Notes under the pieces: model-generated
Seen by the model: only the letters and a program-made list of their open reading frames with translations
Database searches by the model: none
What the model was told of the DNA's origin: nothing
Program-made: the position numbers and the translations under genes
Shown: one piece after another, positions 35,269-43,685 of the stretch
Layout: each line of letters begins with the position of its first letter
Position numbering within the stretch: position 1 is the stretch's first letter
From: Roseateles sp. XES5
Lineage (GTDB): Bacteria > Pseudomonadota > Alphaproteobacteria > Rhizobiales > Rhizobiaceae
Assembly (NCBI RefSeq): GCF_020535545.1
Contig: NZ_CP084752.1
Coordinates: forward strand, 124,001 to 188,000
Reading direction: 5' to 3'
DNA length: 64,000 nucleotides

Positions 35269-35297
35269 ATTTTGTTCCATTTCTGTTCTCATGTCAA
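35269..35297 (-). promoter_or_regulatory. SOS promoter with LexA box between -35 and -10
   Basis: Read on the minus strand, TTGACA (35297-35292) and CAAAAT (35274-35269) are 17 bases apart. The spacer holds GAAC-AGAAATG-GAAC (35288-35274), equal to GTTC-N7-GTTC on plus, a perfect LexA box. This is the classic layout of a tightly LexA-repressed promoter, here driving the 28-codon gene. Confidence 0.88.
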
Positions 35298-35371
35298 CAG
35301 CTTTCCACAGGCCCTCTGGACCCGCGCGTTCCGGCGCAATATGGTCGCCTCGATCAAACGGAGGAACCGAA

Positions 35372-35950
35372 ATGAAGCCCTGGATTGCCGCCCTTCTCGT
35401 CTCAGCCGCCTTGCCCGGCGCATCGGCCGCGGCCGAATTTCCGGCCGAGCGCGTCATCGCCATGGCGAGCGGCGACTGGAACAAGGACGGGACGCAGGAT
35501 CTCGTGGTGGTCGCGACCCCCGGCGAGGACAATGGCGAGGACAACGGCATCTACGTCTACCTCGCCAAGCCCGAGGAAAACCGGCTGACGTTGGCGCTGG
35601 CCGCGCCGAATTCGGTCTGGGGCAATCTCACCATGTATGGCCAGGAGCCGGAGCTGGCCGCGCTCGCCAACGGCTCCTTCACACTGACGACGAAGAACGA
35701 TTCGGTCGGCCGCGACCGCTGGCGCCAGTCGCTGACCATCGCCTACCGCAATTTCGATTTCATCGTCGCGGGCTTCACCTATTCGTCCTACGACACGCTC
35801 GACCCCAATGCCTCGAGCGAGTGCGACCTCAACGTGCTGACGGGCAAGGGCAAGGCAAGGGGCGAGCCGTTCAGCGGCAAGGCGCAGTTCTTGCTGCTCA
35901 AGGACTGGCGGGACGATATCGGCCGCGCGGCCTGCGGCCTCGACAACTGA
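35372..35950 (+). CDS. Exported protein of unknown function with calcium-loop-like motif
   Basis: A 192-residue protein starting at ATG 35372 behind GGAGGAACC. A signal peptide (M-K-P-W-I-A-A-L-L-V-S-A-A-L ... A-S-A-A-A) is followed by G-D-W-N-K-D-G-T-Q-D-L-V-V-V, which resembles the D-x-D-x-D-G loop of VCBS/FG-GAP repeats. The rest is beta-rich, with C-D-L-N and A-A-C-G near the end that could form a disulfide. It is likely periplasmic. A shared transcript with the VOC gene 47 bases downstream is possible. Confidence 0.8.
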   Translation: MKPWIAALLVSAALPGASAAAEFPAERVIAMASGDWNKDGTQDLVVVATPGEDNGEDNGIYVYLAKPEENRLTLALAAPNSVWGNLTMYGQEPELAALANGSFTLTTKNDSVGRDRWRQSLTIAYRNFDFIVAGFTYSSYDTLDPNASSECDLNVLTGKGKARGEPFSGKAQFLLLKDWRDDIGRAACGLDN

Positions 35951-35997
35951 TCTCTGCTATCCTGTCGCGGGGAATCATCTGGCGACAGGAGACTGGC

Positions 35998-36435
35998 ATG
36001 CATGACGAACCCGGCCTGGAAATCTCGCTTTTCGTCGAACATGGGCGCGAGCAGGAGGCGGCGGATTTCTATGCCGCGGCCTTCGGCGCCGAAGTCCTCG
36101 AGGCCTATCGAAGCGACGGTGTGCTGATGGGCTTTGCCATGCGCTTCGGCGCCCTGCCCGTCGCCGTCGCCGGGTCCAATCCACGGCGCGAGCGCAATCC
36201 CGCCTATGGCGGGCCGTTCTTCCCCAAGACGGCGGGCGCGGTCAGCGCCATCTTCACGCTGCATGTCGGCGACATCGCCGTCGCCGTACAGCAGGCTATC
36301 GCGGCCGGCGCTACGATCCGCGACGCACTTCAGGTGGATGAAATCGGCCGCAACGTCGCGTCGCTGTTCGATCCGTTCGGCCATATATGGGCGCTCGTGG
36401 AGCGCAAGGCGGAACCCGCCTCCCTGGCCGCCTGA
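35998..36435 (+). CDS. VOC family protein (PhnB-like)
   Basis: A 145-residue protein of the vicinal oxygen chelate superfamily, with the PhnB-type pattern A-A-D-F-Y-A-A-A-F-G-A-E-V (about 21-33) and the closing D-P-F-G-H-I-W-A-L. These proteins resemble glyoxalase/bleomycin resistance folds; many PhnB-like members have no known activity. ATG 35998 follows GACAGGAGA. It marks the left border of the lower-GC insert that follows. Confidence 0.85.
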   Translation: MHDEPGLEISLFVEHGREQEAADFYAAAFGAEVLEAYRSDGVLMGFAMRFGALPVAVAGSNPRRERNPAYGGPFFPKTAGAVSAIFTLHVGDIAVAVQQAIAAGATIRDALQVDEIGRNVASLFDPFGHIWALVERKAEPASLAA

Positions 36436-36549
36436 TCCTTTCCAGCCAAGGCAATGTCGTTCTGGCGCTGGGCCAAGGGGCAGCGGCGTTTTCCTCGCCC
36501 ATTGACCAGGCGGGATAGGCTATTCCCAATGTGCCTCCAGGACAGTGAA

Positions 36550-36571
36550 AGCAAGAATGCGCCATAAGCGG
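36550..36571. repeat. Left copy of a short imperfect direct repeat
   Basis: AGCAAGAATGCGCCATAAGC is about 85 percent identical to the copy at 37881-37902. The two copies flank the HNH-like gene. Confidence 0.45.
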
Positions 36572-36700
36572 ACGACAGACTTCGTCAGCTTATCTAACTC
36601 TGTGTAGAGCAGAGGAATTCCTCATAAGAGGACGCAGTGTGGGGCGCGATCGGCGTGGAGCCATAGGTTAATCGGCAAAAGCTAGGTAGGATTCAATTGA

Positions 36701-37837
36701 ATGGGCGCAGAGCGAAAACAACCTTCAACTGAAGTAAGACGCGCAATATGGGAGGTCTGGGACAAGAAGTCAGCGTATACCGGCGAGCCCGTGACGTGGA
36801 CACAGTTGCACGTCGATCACGTTATTCCGGTTACCAAGCCGGAACTGATGCATGCGCTGCAAGCCAAGGGGCTAGTCCCAGCCGATTTTGATATCGACGG
36901 CTTCGAGAATCTGTTGCCATCCATTAACTTTCAAAATCAGGGCAAATCCGCCAAGGAGATGCAAGAACCCGCCCTAGTCTATTATCTTGAGCTGGCCCAG
37001 CAGAAAAAGCCAGAAATTGTTAAGCGGCTCGCTGCACGACTCAAGTCGAATGATGAGATCAAGTCCTATCTTGCCTTGAAGGCAGCATCCGAGAAAAATG
37101 ATGTATCTCCAGAGGAAATGGTCAGTGTCTTCGCTCACCAATTCGAGGGCACTGTGACTTTGCGTATCACGCCCGAGATCGAAGGGGCACAGTTCGCCAC
37201 CGCTAATTCGTCTATAGCTGCAACGCTTATGGATAAGCCGTTTGCCTTGGGCCGCGGCACTATTAGCGAAGTCATCTTACATTCCTCGAACGGCGATTCT
37301 GCCACCTGCAGGACAAGCAACGAGTTTATTCGTGCTCAAGAGCTGGGCTACTTTGCGCAAACGCAGACTGAGATAAAAATAGCCAGCATGGCCAATGAGA
37401 CGACTGAAGCATTGCGGGCTATCCGCGACTCGTCGTTCGCCGACGAGTCCGCATTGCGTGAGCCGATCGTGAAGCTGAAGCATTTTGATCGCTGGGCGGC
37501 AGAATGGGTGACAGAAGGGCTTATTGAGCCTGAAGACGTTGAGGGAGCTGCGGGCCTGCTAACCATCGCCGATTTGGTGAACGCTGGCATCTGCGAAGTT
37601 GAAAGTCTTGGAGACCACGAAGTCAGATTCATCGTTCACAACGGCTTAGACGTGATGATGCGGGAGTCTATGCGGGCCGATCTCGACGGCGATCGATGGG
37701 AAGAGATTTTGGTATTCCATTATTTATCGGCTGCTCGAGCCGGTGGTTCTTTAGGCGGGGGACAGGCATTCATGGCAAAGATTGGGGATGATGGGCTACT
37801 TCACATGAAGGCTTACCCACCATCGAGGACAGCGTAA
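36701..37837 (+). CDS. Cysteine-less HNH-like protein in a low-GC insert
   Basis: A 378-residue protein. Residues 25-85 follow the HNH nuclease plan: S-A-Y-T-G-E-P-V (where classic members have C-x-x-C), then L-H37-V-D39-H40-V-I-P, and N70-L-L-P-S with N76 and N79. The zinc cysteines are absent, but the presumed catalytic His-Asp-His is kept. The remaining 290 residues match no domain known to me; near the C-terminus stands D-L-D-G-D-R-W-E-E-I-L-V. The GC content is near 50 percent, unlike its neighbours. AGGTAGGA precedes the ATG. A role as a solitary defence nuclease is possible but unproven. Confidence 0.75.
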   Translation: MGAERKQPSTEVRRAIWEVWDKKSAYTGEPVTWTQLHVDHVIPVTKPELMHALQAKGLVPADFDIDGFENLLPSINFQNQGKSAKEMQEPALVYYLELAQQKKPEIVKRLAARLKSNDEIKSYLALKAASEKNDVSPEEMVSVFAHQFEGTVTLRITPEIEGAQFATANSSIAATLMDKPFALGRGTISEVILHSSNGDSATCRTSNEFIRAQELGYFAQTQTEIKIASMANETTEALRAIRDSSFADESALREPIVKLKHFDRWAAEWVTEGLIEPEDVEGAAGLLTIADLVNAGICEVESLGDHEVRFIVHNGLDVMMRESMRADLDGDRWEEILVFHYLSAARAGGSLGGGQAFMAKIGDDGLLHMKAYPPSRTA

Positions 37838-37880
37838 CGTGGGCTGAGCGATAGTCCGCTTTGGCCCGCCGGCAGGCATC

Positions 37881-37902
37881 AGCAGGAATGCGCCAACGGC
37901 GG
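37881..37902. repeat. Right copy of a short imperfect direct repeat
   Basis: AGCAGGAATGCGCCAACGGC matches the element at 36550-36571 with a few differences. It lies 44 bases after the HNH-like gene stop. Confidence 0.45.
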
Positions 37903-38075
37903 TCATTCTGCTGCCCCGACAATTCCAACGCAGAACACGCTCACCTCCCGCTTTGTGTCAAGAAATTGCGCCGGGCAAAAATCCACCCTTGCGGGCGAAA
38001 CCCCTTGAAATCGCAACCAGAGGGGCGCCATAGAGCGTCGAAAAAGATCTCTGATGAACGTGGGATGGGTTCTGG

Positions 38076-38639
38076 ATGGATGATTCAGAAGAACAACCGG
38101 TAAAGGTTCCGAAACTGGTTGCCGGCCTGCTGTTTGCCTTGATCTGGCTTGGTTTGCTGCCCGTTCTTCCAATGGTGCTCGGCTATCCCTTCCTGCCGTC
38201 AACTGAATGGGCGTCCAGCTCAAGCACTGCTGGTGTTACCGCTGGCCTGATCTCGGCGGTGTTCGTGCTTTTCATGGATCTGAAAAGCTCGCCCTTAATT
38301 CCGGGCCGCGAGGCGAAACAAGCTCCCGGCTTACTCCTCTTTGCGCTCATCGGCTACTTCACGGGCAGGTCTGCTGCCGTCATTTTCGGCCCGATGATGT
38401 TTACGCTGATAGCGGGCCATCCGGTCGAACTCACTTTCACCGTGGAAGCGGCCGACAGTGACGGTTCCATGCGATGCAGCAGACCGCTCGAACTTCAGGG
38501 GCTACCGTTTTTCTTTGACAGAATTTGCCGCGTCCCGGAGGACGTCCGGCAGCGCCTCACGCCTGGCGGGCATGTCGTGGTGATCGGCCGCGGCACCAGT
38601 TTAGGCGTTTTTGCAGAAAGCGTGCGCCCGGTTGATTGA
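38076..38639 (+). CDS. Unknown membrane protein
   Basis: A 187-residue protein with three or four hydrophobic segments in the first 115 residues (L-L-F-A-L-I-W-L-G-L-L-P-V-L, A-G-L-I-S-A-V-F-V-L-F and L-L-L-F-A-L-I-G-Y-F). A soluble C-terminal domain of about 70 residues follows, with two cysteines (M-R-C-S and R-I-C-R). No family was recognised. It lies in the same lower-GC interval as the HNH-like gene, separated by 238 bases, so a functional link is only possible. Confidence 0.7.
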   Translation: MDDSEEQPVKVPKLVAGLLFALIWLGLLPVLPMVLGYPFLPSTEWASSSSTAGVTAGLISAVFVLFMDLKSSPLIPGREAKQAPGLLLFALIGYFTGRSAAVIFGPMMFTLIAGHPVELTFTVEAADSDGSMRCSRPLELQGLPFFFDRICRVPEDVRQRLTPGGHVVVIGRGTSLGVFAESVRPVD

Positions 38640-38763
38640 CGTGTGAATGGCCAATGAGTCCCGCCAGCGGAGATCAGCAGTTTGTCCGACCACGGCGTCA
38701 GCGCGTCGATCCCGCTCTGCTTGAGCCATTGACCACGGAGACAAGCGGGACGGAAAGCCTGCC

Positions 38764-39450
38764 TCAGGCAAGCTCGCGCACGAGGCCGTCCTCGATCGTC
38801 ACGCGGCGATCCATAAGGCCGGCAAGCTCGTGGTTGTGCGTGGCGATGAGCGCGGCAAGGCCGGACTGGCGGGCGAGCGCTTCCAGCGCCTCGAAGACGT
38901 AGCCGGCGGTCTCCGGGTCGAGATTGCCGGTCGGCTCGTCGGCCAGCAGCACCAGCGGTGCATTGGCGACGGCGCGGGCGATGGCGACGCGCTGCTGCTC
39001 ACCACCCGAAAGCTCGGAGGGGCGATGGTCGGCGCGGTGGCCGATGCGCATGTAGTCCAGCAGCTGGGCGGCGCGCTCGCGCGCCTCGGCCTTGGAAAGG
39101 CCGCCGATGAGCTGCGGCATCATGATGTTTTCCAGCGCCGTGAATTCCGGCAGCAGGTGATGGAACTGGTAGACGAAGCCGATCTCGCTGCGGCGGATCG
39201 CCGTGCGATGGTCGTCGGAGAGTTCGGCGCAGGAATGGCCGTTGACGAAGACCTCGCCCCCATCGGGCTTTTCCAGCAGGCCCGCCACATGCAGCAGCGT
39301 CGACTTGCCGGTGCCCGAGGGGGCGACGAGCGCGACGGTCTCGCCGCTGCGCAGCGTGAAATCGGCCCCCTTGAGGATCGACAGCACGGTTTCGCCCTGG
39401 CCGTAATGCCGTTCGATGCCCTTGAGCTCTAAAGCGACGCGCGCGTTCAT
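38764..39450 (-). CDS. lolD: Lipoprotein-releasing ABC transporter ATP-binding protein
   Basis: A 228-residue ABC ATPase. Walker A is A-P-S-G-T-G-K-S-T (the first Gly of GxxGxGK is Ala here), the signature is [10 protein letters not shown], and Walker B is [10 protein letters not shown]. The T-G-N-L-D segment is typical of the LolD/MacB branch. It powers the transfer of lipoproteins from the inner membrane to LolA. It begins 12 bases after the permease gene. Confidence 0.94.
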   Translation of the reverse strand: MNARVALELKGIERHYGQGETVLSILKGADFTLRSGETVALVAPSGTGKSTLLHVAGLLEKPDGGEVFVNGHSCAELSDDHRTAIRRSEIGFVYQFHHLLPEFTALENIMMPQLIGGLSKAEARERAAQLLDYMRIGHRADHRPSELSGGEQQRVAIARAVANAPLVLLADEPTGNLDPETAGYVFEALEALARQSGLAALIATHNHELAGLMDRRVTIEDGLVRELA

Positions 39451-39461
39451 GGCGTTCTTTC

Positions 39462-40766
39462 CTATTCGTACCGCAGGGCCTGGACCGGATCGAGCTTGGA
39501 AGCGCGCCAGGCGGGGAAGATCGTCGCGAGGAAGGAAAGCGCGAGCGCCATGACGACCACGGAGACCGTCTCGCCCGCATTCATGTCGGCGGGAAGCTGG
39601 CTCAGGAAGTAGAGCTCCGGGTTGAACAGGGTCGTGCCCGAGATCCAGGAGAAGAACTGGCGGATCGATTCGACATTGAGGCAGACGATGACGCCGAGCA
39701 GAACGCCGGCGAAGGTGCCGACCGTGCCGATGGCCGCGCCCGTCATGAAGAAGATGCGCATGATGGCGCCGGAGGTCGCGCCCATGGTGCGCAGGATCGC
39801 GATGTCGCTGCCCTTGTCCTTCACCAGCATGATGAGGCCGGAAATGATGTTGAGCGCGGCGACGAGCACGATCAGCGTCAGGATCATGAACATGACGTTG
39901 CGCTCGACCTGCAGGGCCGAGAAGAAGGTCTGGTTGCGCTGGCGCCAGTCGGTGATGAAGATCTGCCGTTCGGCTGCCGCCTCGATGGGCTGGCGCAGCT
40001 CGTCAACCGCGTCGGGATGGGACACGAACAGCTCGATCGACTGCACGATGCCTTCGGAATTGAAATAGAGCTGCGCTTCTTCCAGCGGCATGTAGATGAT
40101 CGAGGAATCGTATTCCGACATGCCGATCTCGAAGATCGCCGAGACCGTGTAGGTCTTCACGCGCGGGTTCACGCCGAGCGGCGTGACGTCGCCTTCCGGC
40201 GCGACGAGCGTGATCTGGCCGCCGGCGCTGAGGCCGAGGGATTCGGCCATGCGCGAGCCGATGGCGACGCCCCCGGTGGCAAAGCCGACGAGATCGCCTT
40301 CCTTGATGTGATCGGAGACGGCCTTCATCTTGGCGAGGTCGTCGGCGCGCACGCCGCGCACCAGCGCGCCCGTGCCGCCGCCCGCCGTGCCCTGGGCCAG
40401 CGTCTGGCCCTCGACGAGCGGGATCGCCATGGTGACGCCGGGCACCGCCGAAAACTTCTCGGCGAGCTTGGCATAGTCGTTGAGCGGGCTGTCGATAGGC
40501 TGGACGATCATGTGGCCGTTGATGCCGAGGATGCGCGAGATCAGCTCGGTGCGAAAGCCGTTCATGACGGCCATGACGATGATCAGCGTCGCCACGCCCA
40601 GCATGATGCCGATGAAGGAGAAGCCGGCGATGACGGAGATGAAGGCTTCCTTGCGCCGCGAGCGCAGGTAGCGCCAGGCGACCATCCGCTCGAAGGCGGA
40701 GAACGGGCGGCTTTTCCCGAAGGCCTGGGCCTTAGTTGCAGATGCACCGCTCGCTGCGTCAGCCAT
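39462..40766 (-). CDS. lolE: Lipoprotein-releasing ABC transporter permease (LolC/E)
   Basis: A 434-residue permease with one N-terminal membrane helix ([16 protein letters not shown]), a large periplasmic MacB-like domain of about 240 residues and three C-terminal helices. The end [16 protein letters not shown] is characteristic. A single gene replaces the separate lolC and lolE, as is usual in alphaproteobacteria (LolF type). It lies between proS and lolD. Confidence 0.93.
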   Translation of the reverse strand: MADAASGASATKAQAFGKSRPFSAFERMVAWRYLRSRRKEAFISVIAGFSFIGIMLGVATLIIVMAVMNGFRTELISRILGINGHMIVQPIDSPLNDYAKLAEKFSAVPGVTMAIPLVEGQTLAQGTAGGGTGALVRGVRADDLAKMKAVSDHIKEGDLVGFATGGVAIGSRMAESLGLSAGGQITLVAPEGDVTPLGVNPRVKTYTVSAIFEIGMSEYDSSIIYMPLEEAQLYFNSEGIVQSIELFVSHPDAVDELRQPIEAAAERQIFITDWRQRNQTFFSALQVERNVMFMILTLIVLVAALNIISGLIMLVKDKGSDIAILRTMGATSGAIMRIFFMTGAAIGTVGTFAGVLLGVIVCLNVESIRQFFSWISGTTLFNPELYFLSQLPADMNAGETVSVVVMALALSFLATIFPAWRASKLDPVQALRYE

Positions 40767-40794
40767 GTTGTCTCCCGTTACCGCCGGCCGTGTT

Positions 40795-42123
40795 TCAGTT
40801 GCCCGACGTCAGGCGGTTGATGGCCGCCTCGATGGTCAGCGTCTCGCGTGCGCCGGTCTTGCGATCCTTGATCTCGACCTCGCCGCCTGCCACGCCGCGC
40901 GGGCCGGCAATGACCTGCACCGGCGCGCCGATGAGGTCGGCGGTGGCGAACTTGGCGCCCGCGCGCTCGTCCTTGTCGTCATAGAGCACGTCGACGCCGG
41001 CATTCAGCAGCGCGCCGTAGATCTTTTCGCAGGCCGCGTCGCAGGCTTCGTCGCCCGACTTCATGTTGATGACGATCGCCTCGAAGGGCGCGACGGCCTT
41101 CGGCCAGATGATGCCGTTCTCGTCGTGCGAGGCTTCGATGATCGCCGGCACGAGGCGCGTCGGGCCGATGCCGTAGGAGCCCATGTGCACGGTGTGCTCC
41201 TTGCCGTCGGGACCCTGGACCTTGGCGCCCATGGCTTCGGAATATTTCGTGCCGAAATAGAAGATGTGGCCGACCTCGATGCCGCGGGCCGACAGGCGTT
41301 CGCCTTCGGCGATCGCCTCGAAGGCGGGCGCGTCGTGCATTTCCGAGGTCGCGGCATAGCGCGAGGTCCACTTGTCGAAGATGGCGCGCAGGCCCGCCAC
41401 GTCCTCGAAATTCGTGTCGATGCCGGGAATGTCGAAGTTCAGGAAGTCCTTGTGGCAGAAGACTTCCGACTCGCCGGTGTCGGCGAGAATGATGAACTCG
41501 TGGCTGAGATTGCCGCCGATCGGGCCGGTGTCGGCGCGCATCGGAATGGCGCGCAGGCCCATGCGCGAGAAGGTGCGCAGGTAAGCCGCGAACATGCGGT
41601 TATAGGCGTGCTCGGCCCCTTCCCGGTTCAGGTCGAAGGAATAGGCGTCCTTCATCAGGAACTCGCGCGAGCGCATGGTGCCGAAGCGCGGACGGATCTC
41701 GTCGCGGAACTTCAGCTGGATATGGTAGAGGTTGAGCGGCAGGTCCTTGTAGGACTTCACGAACGAACGGAAGACGTCCGTGATCATCTCCTCGTTGGTG
41801 GGGCCGTAGAGCATGGGGCGCTCCTGGCGGTCCTTGATGCGCAGCATCTCCTTGCCATAGGCGTCGTAGCGCCCGCTTTCCTGCCAGAGCTCGGCGGACT
41901 GCAGCGTCGGCATCAGAAGCTCGACGGCGCCGGAGCGGTTCTGCTCCTCGCGGATGATGCCGTTGACCTTGTCGAGCACGCGCTTGCCCAGCGGCAGCCA
42001 GGTATAGATGCCCTGGGACTGCTGCTTGACCATGCCCGCACGCAGCATGAGCCGGTGCGAGACGATCTCGGCTTCCTTGGGGTTTTCCTTCAGGATGGGC
42101 AGGAAGAAGCGGGAAAGGCGCAT
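40795..42123 (-). CDS. proS: Prolyl-tRNA synthetase
   Basis: A 442-residue class II synthetase. The N-terminal catalytic core holds motif 2 ([10 protein letters not shown]) and motif 3 with G-S-Y-G-I-G-P-T-R. The C-terminal anticodon-binding domain follows. It is shorter than the Escherichia coli enzyme because the editing insertion is missing, as in most alphaproteobacteria. A promoter is seen about 190 bases upstream. It leads the proS-lolE-lolD gene run. Confidence 0.96.
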   Translation of the reverse strand: MRLSRFFLPILKENPKEAEIVSHRLMLRAGMVKQQSQGIYTWLPLGKRVLDKVNGIIREEQNRSGAVELLMPTLQSAELWQESGRYDAYGKEMLRIKDRQERPMLYGPTNEEMITDVFRSFVKSYKDLPLNLYHIQLKFRDEIRPRFGTMRSREFLMKDAYSFDLNREGAEHAYNRMFAAYLRTFSRMGLRAIPMRADTGPIGGNLSHEFIILADTGESEVFCHKDFLNFDIPGIDTNFEDVAGLRAIFDKWTSRYAATSEMHDAPAFEAIAEGERLSARGIEVGHIFYFGTKYSEAMGAKVQGPDGKEHTVHMGSYGIGPTRLVPAIIEASHDENGIIWPKAVAPFEAIVINMKSGDEACDAACEKIYGALLNAGVDVLYDDKDERAGAKFATADLIGAPVQVIAGPRGVAGGEVEIKDRKTGARETLTIEAAINRLTSGN

Positions 42124-42308
42124 ATCGGGTTCCGGAGTGACTGATCCGCCCTATTTCGGGAATCGGGCAAAATGACGTTGATTTTCACGCGTTCATAAAC
42201 GCTTCGCCAAAGGAAGGAAACCCGGCAGCCGTGCGCGAGCGCTCCGGCGAAGCACTGTCCACCGATCATACCGCGCTGCGCGCAATTGTGGCAAAAAATG
42301 GGGGCCGC

Positions 42309-42338
42309 CAATAACGGAAATTGCGCGCCGCCTGTCAA
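42309..42338 (-). promoter_or_regulatory. Sigma-70-type promoter of proS
   Basis: Read on the minus strand, TTGACA (42338-42333) and TTATTG (42314-42309) are 18 bases apart. The transcript would have a leader of about 180 bases before the proS start at 42123. Confidence 0.6.
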
Positions 42339-42415
42339 CGGGAAAATTTTATTCCACTGTAGCAAAAATGCAAAAAAAGCGGATGACAACGCCTAACGTT
42401 TGGGCTAGTTTCAGG

Positions 42416-42566
42416 CCACAAAACAGGCAAGAAGTGCAAATTCTTGCCATTTCGCGGTCAAGTCTTGGGAGGATCAGATCTTTGGCGCGCGTAGACGCTG
42501 CCACCGCACAACGGATAGAGATCACGCGATACCTGTAAAACAAGGCTTTATGCCTTGTTTTTTTTT
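42416..42566 (+). ncRNA. Small RNA, probable alpha-r9 (Smr9C/Sra32) family
   Basis: A plus-strand RNA of about 150 bases with no protein frame. Near the 5' end GGCAAGAA (42426-42433) pairs with TTCTTGCC (42441-42448). The 3' end is a perfect terminator. A -10-like CTAGTT (42405-42410) with ATGACA 16 bases upstream puts the start near 42416. The size and the position divergent from proS agree with what I recall of the rhizobial alpha-r9 sRNA; the family name is inferred from synteny and not from alignment. Confidence 0.65.
42537..42566 (+). terminator. Rho-independent terminator of the small RNA
   Basis: AAAACAAGGC (42537-42546) pairs with GCCTTGTTTT (42552-42561) around TTTAT and runs into further T to 42566. 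It is among the strongest terminators in the window. Confidence 0.95.
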
Positions 42567-42829
42567 GCCTTTTGCAAACCGCCCTCTCCTTTTAACGCCT
42601 TCGCGCCGGCGGTCCATGCGTCAAAGCCGCACAGGACCTCCCCTCTGCGACACTCCGCCTCACGTTACGTCAACCACAGATGGCCGAAAGGCCTGGAAGG
42701 CGCGCGCGAACGCGGCTTTCCGTGCGAAAATGCGACAGGGTGCAAAGGGAAGAGTTTTCCGGTCGGCGCCGGTGGGCGTGGAATGTCTTGCCTCGGGGCA
42801 GATCGGCCGCGTTAACCTCTGTGGCCGCC
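42567..42829. other. Intergenic region without a recognisable gene
   Basis: About 260 bases between the small RNA terminator and the DUF1467 stop. Together with the sRNA and proS leader it makes up the 700-base gap between proS and DUF1467. Frames here are short and look non-coding. Confidence 0.5.
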
Positions 42830-43099
42830 CTACTTGAAATCGGGCATGAACTGCGGAATGGCGTCGATGCCATAGCCGAGGCGCACCGACAGGATATACC
42901 AGGCGCCATAGACGATAGCCGAGACGACGGTCGTCATCGCCACGATGCGGCCGCCCCTGAAGCGCGCGGGCGCGCTCTCCACCGTGCCGGGCACGACCTC
43001 CTCGGCTTCCGCCTGCGTCTTCAGCCCGAAGGGCAGAACGGCAAAGAGCGTCATCCACCAGACGATGAAATAGACGGCGAAATAGGAAAAGAGCTGCAT
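42830..43099 (-). CDS. DUF1467 family membrane protein
   Basis: An 89-residue protein with two membrane helices (Y-F-A-V-Y-F-I-V-W-W-M-T-L-F-A-V-L-P-F-G and T-T-V-V-S-A-I-V-Y-G-A-W-Y). The first contains the family hallmark W-W-x-T-L-F. A loop rich in Glu and Pro lies between them. Function is unknown; in rhizobia it regularly follows mce and rnj. It is the last gene of the long minus-strand run. Confidence 0.85.
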   Translation of the reverse strand: MQLFSYFAVYFIVWWMTLFAVLPFGLKTQAEAEEVVPGTVESAPARFRGGRIVAMTTVVSAIVYGAWYILSVRLGYGIDAIPQFMPDFK

Positions 43100-43174
43100 C
43101 AACGATCCTCGTGCGACAGCGGCCTTTTACGCCTGACAGCGCGGAAGTTCAAATGGCGACGGGGCGGCGTGCTG

Positions 43175-43579
<405 letters not shown>

Positions 43580-43685
43580 GCTTGTCTCCCGTCGGCGGAT
43601 TGGTGGCGGCAGGTCCCCGTCCCGCCGCCGCCCGCACCCCCGAGGGGCGCGGTTCGCGGCAGCGCGAGGCGGAGCGGTCCCGCGA

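Noticed and set aside
37861..38223. Short frames between the HNH-like gene and the membrane protein gene
   Set aside because: They lack ribosome binding sites and recognisable composition, and each overlaps another on the opposite strand.
42550..42837. Plus-strand frame of 95 codons after the small RNA
   Set aside because: It starts inside the terminator hairpin, has no ribosome binding site and has no plausible composition.
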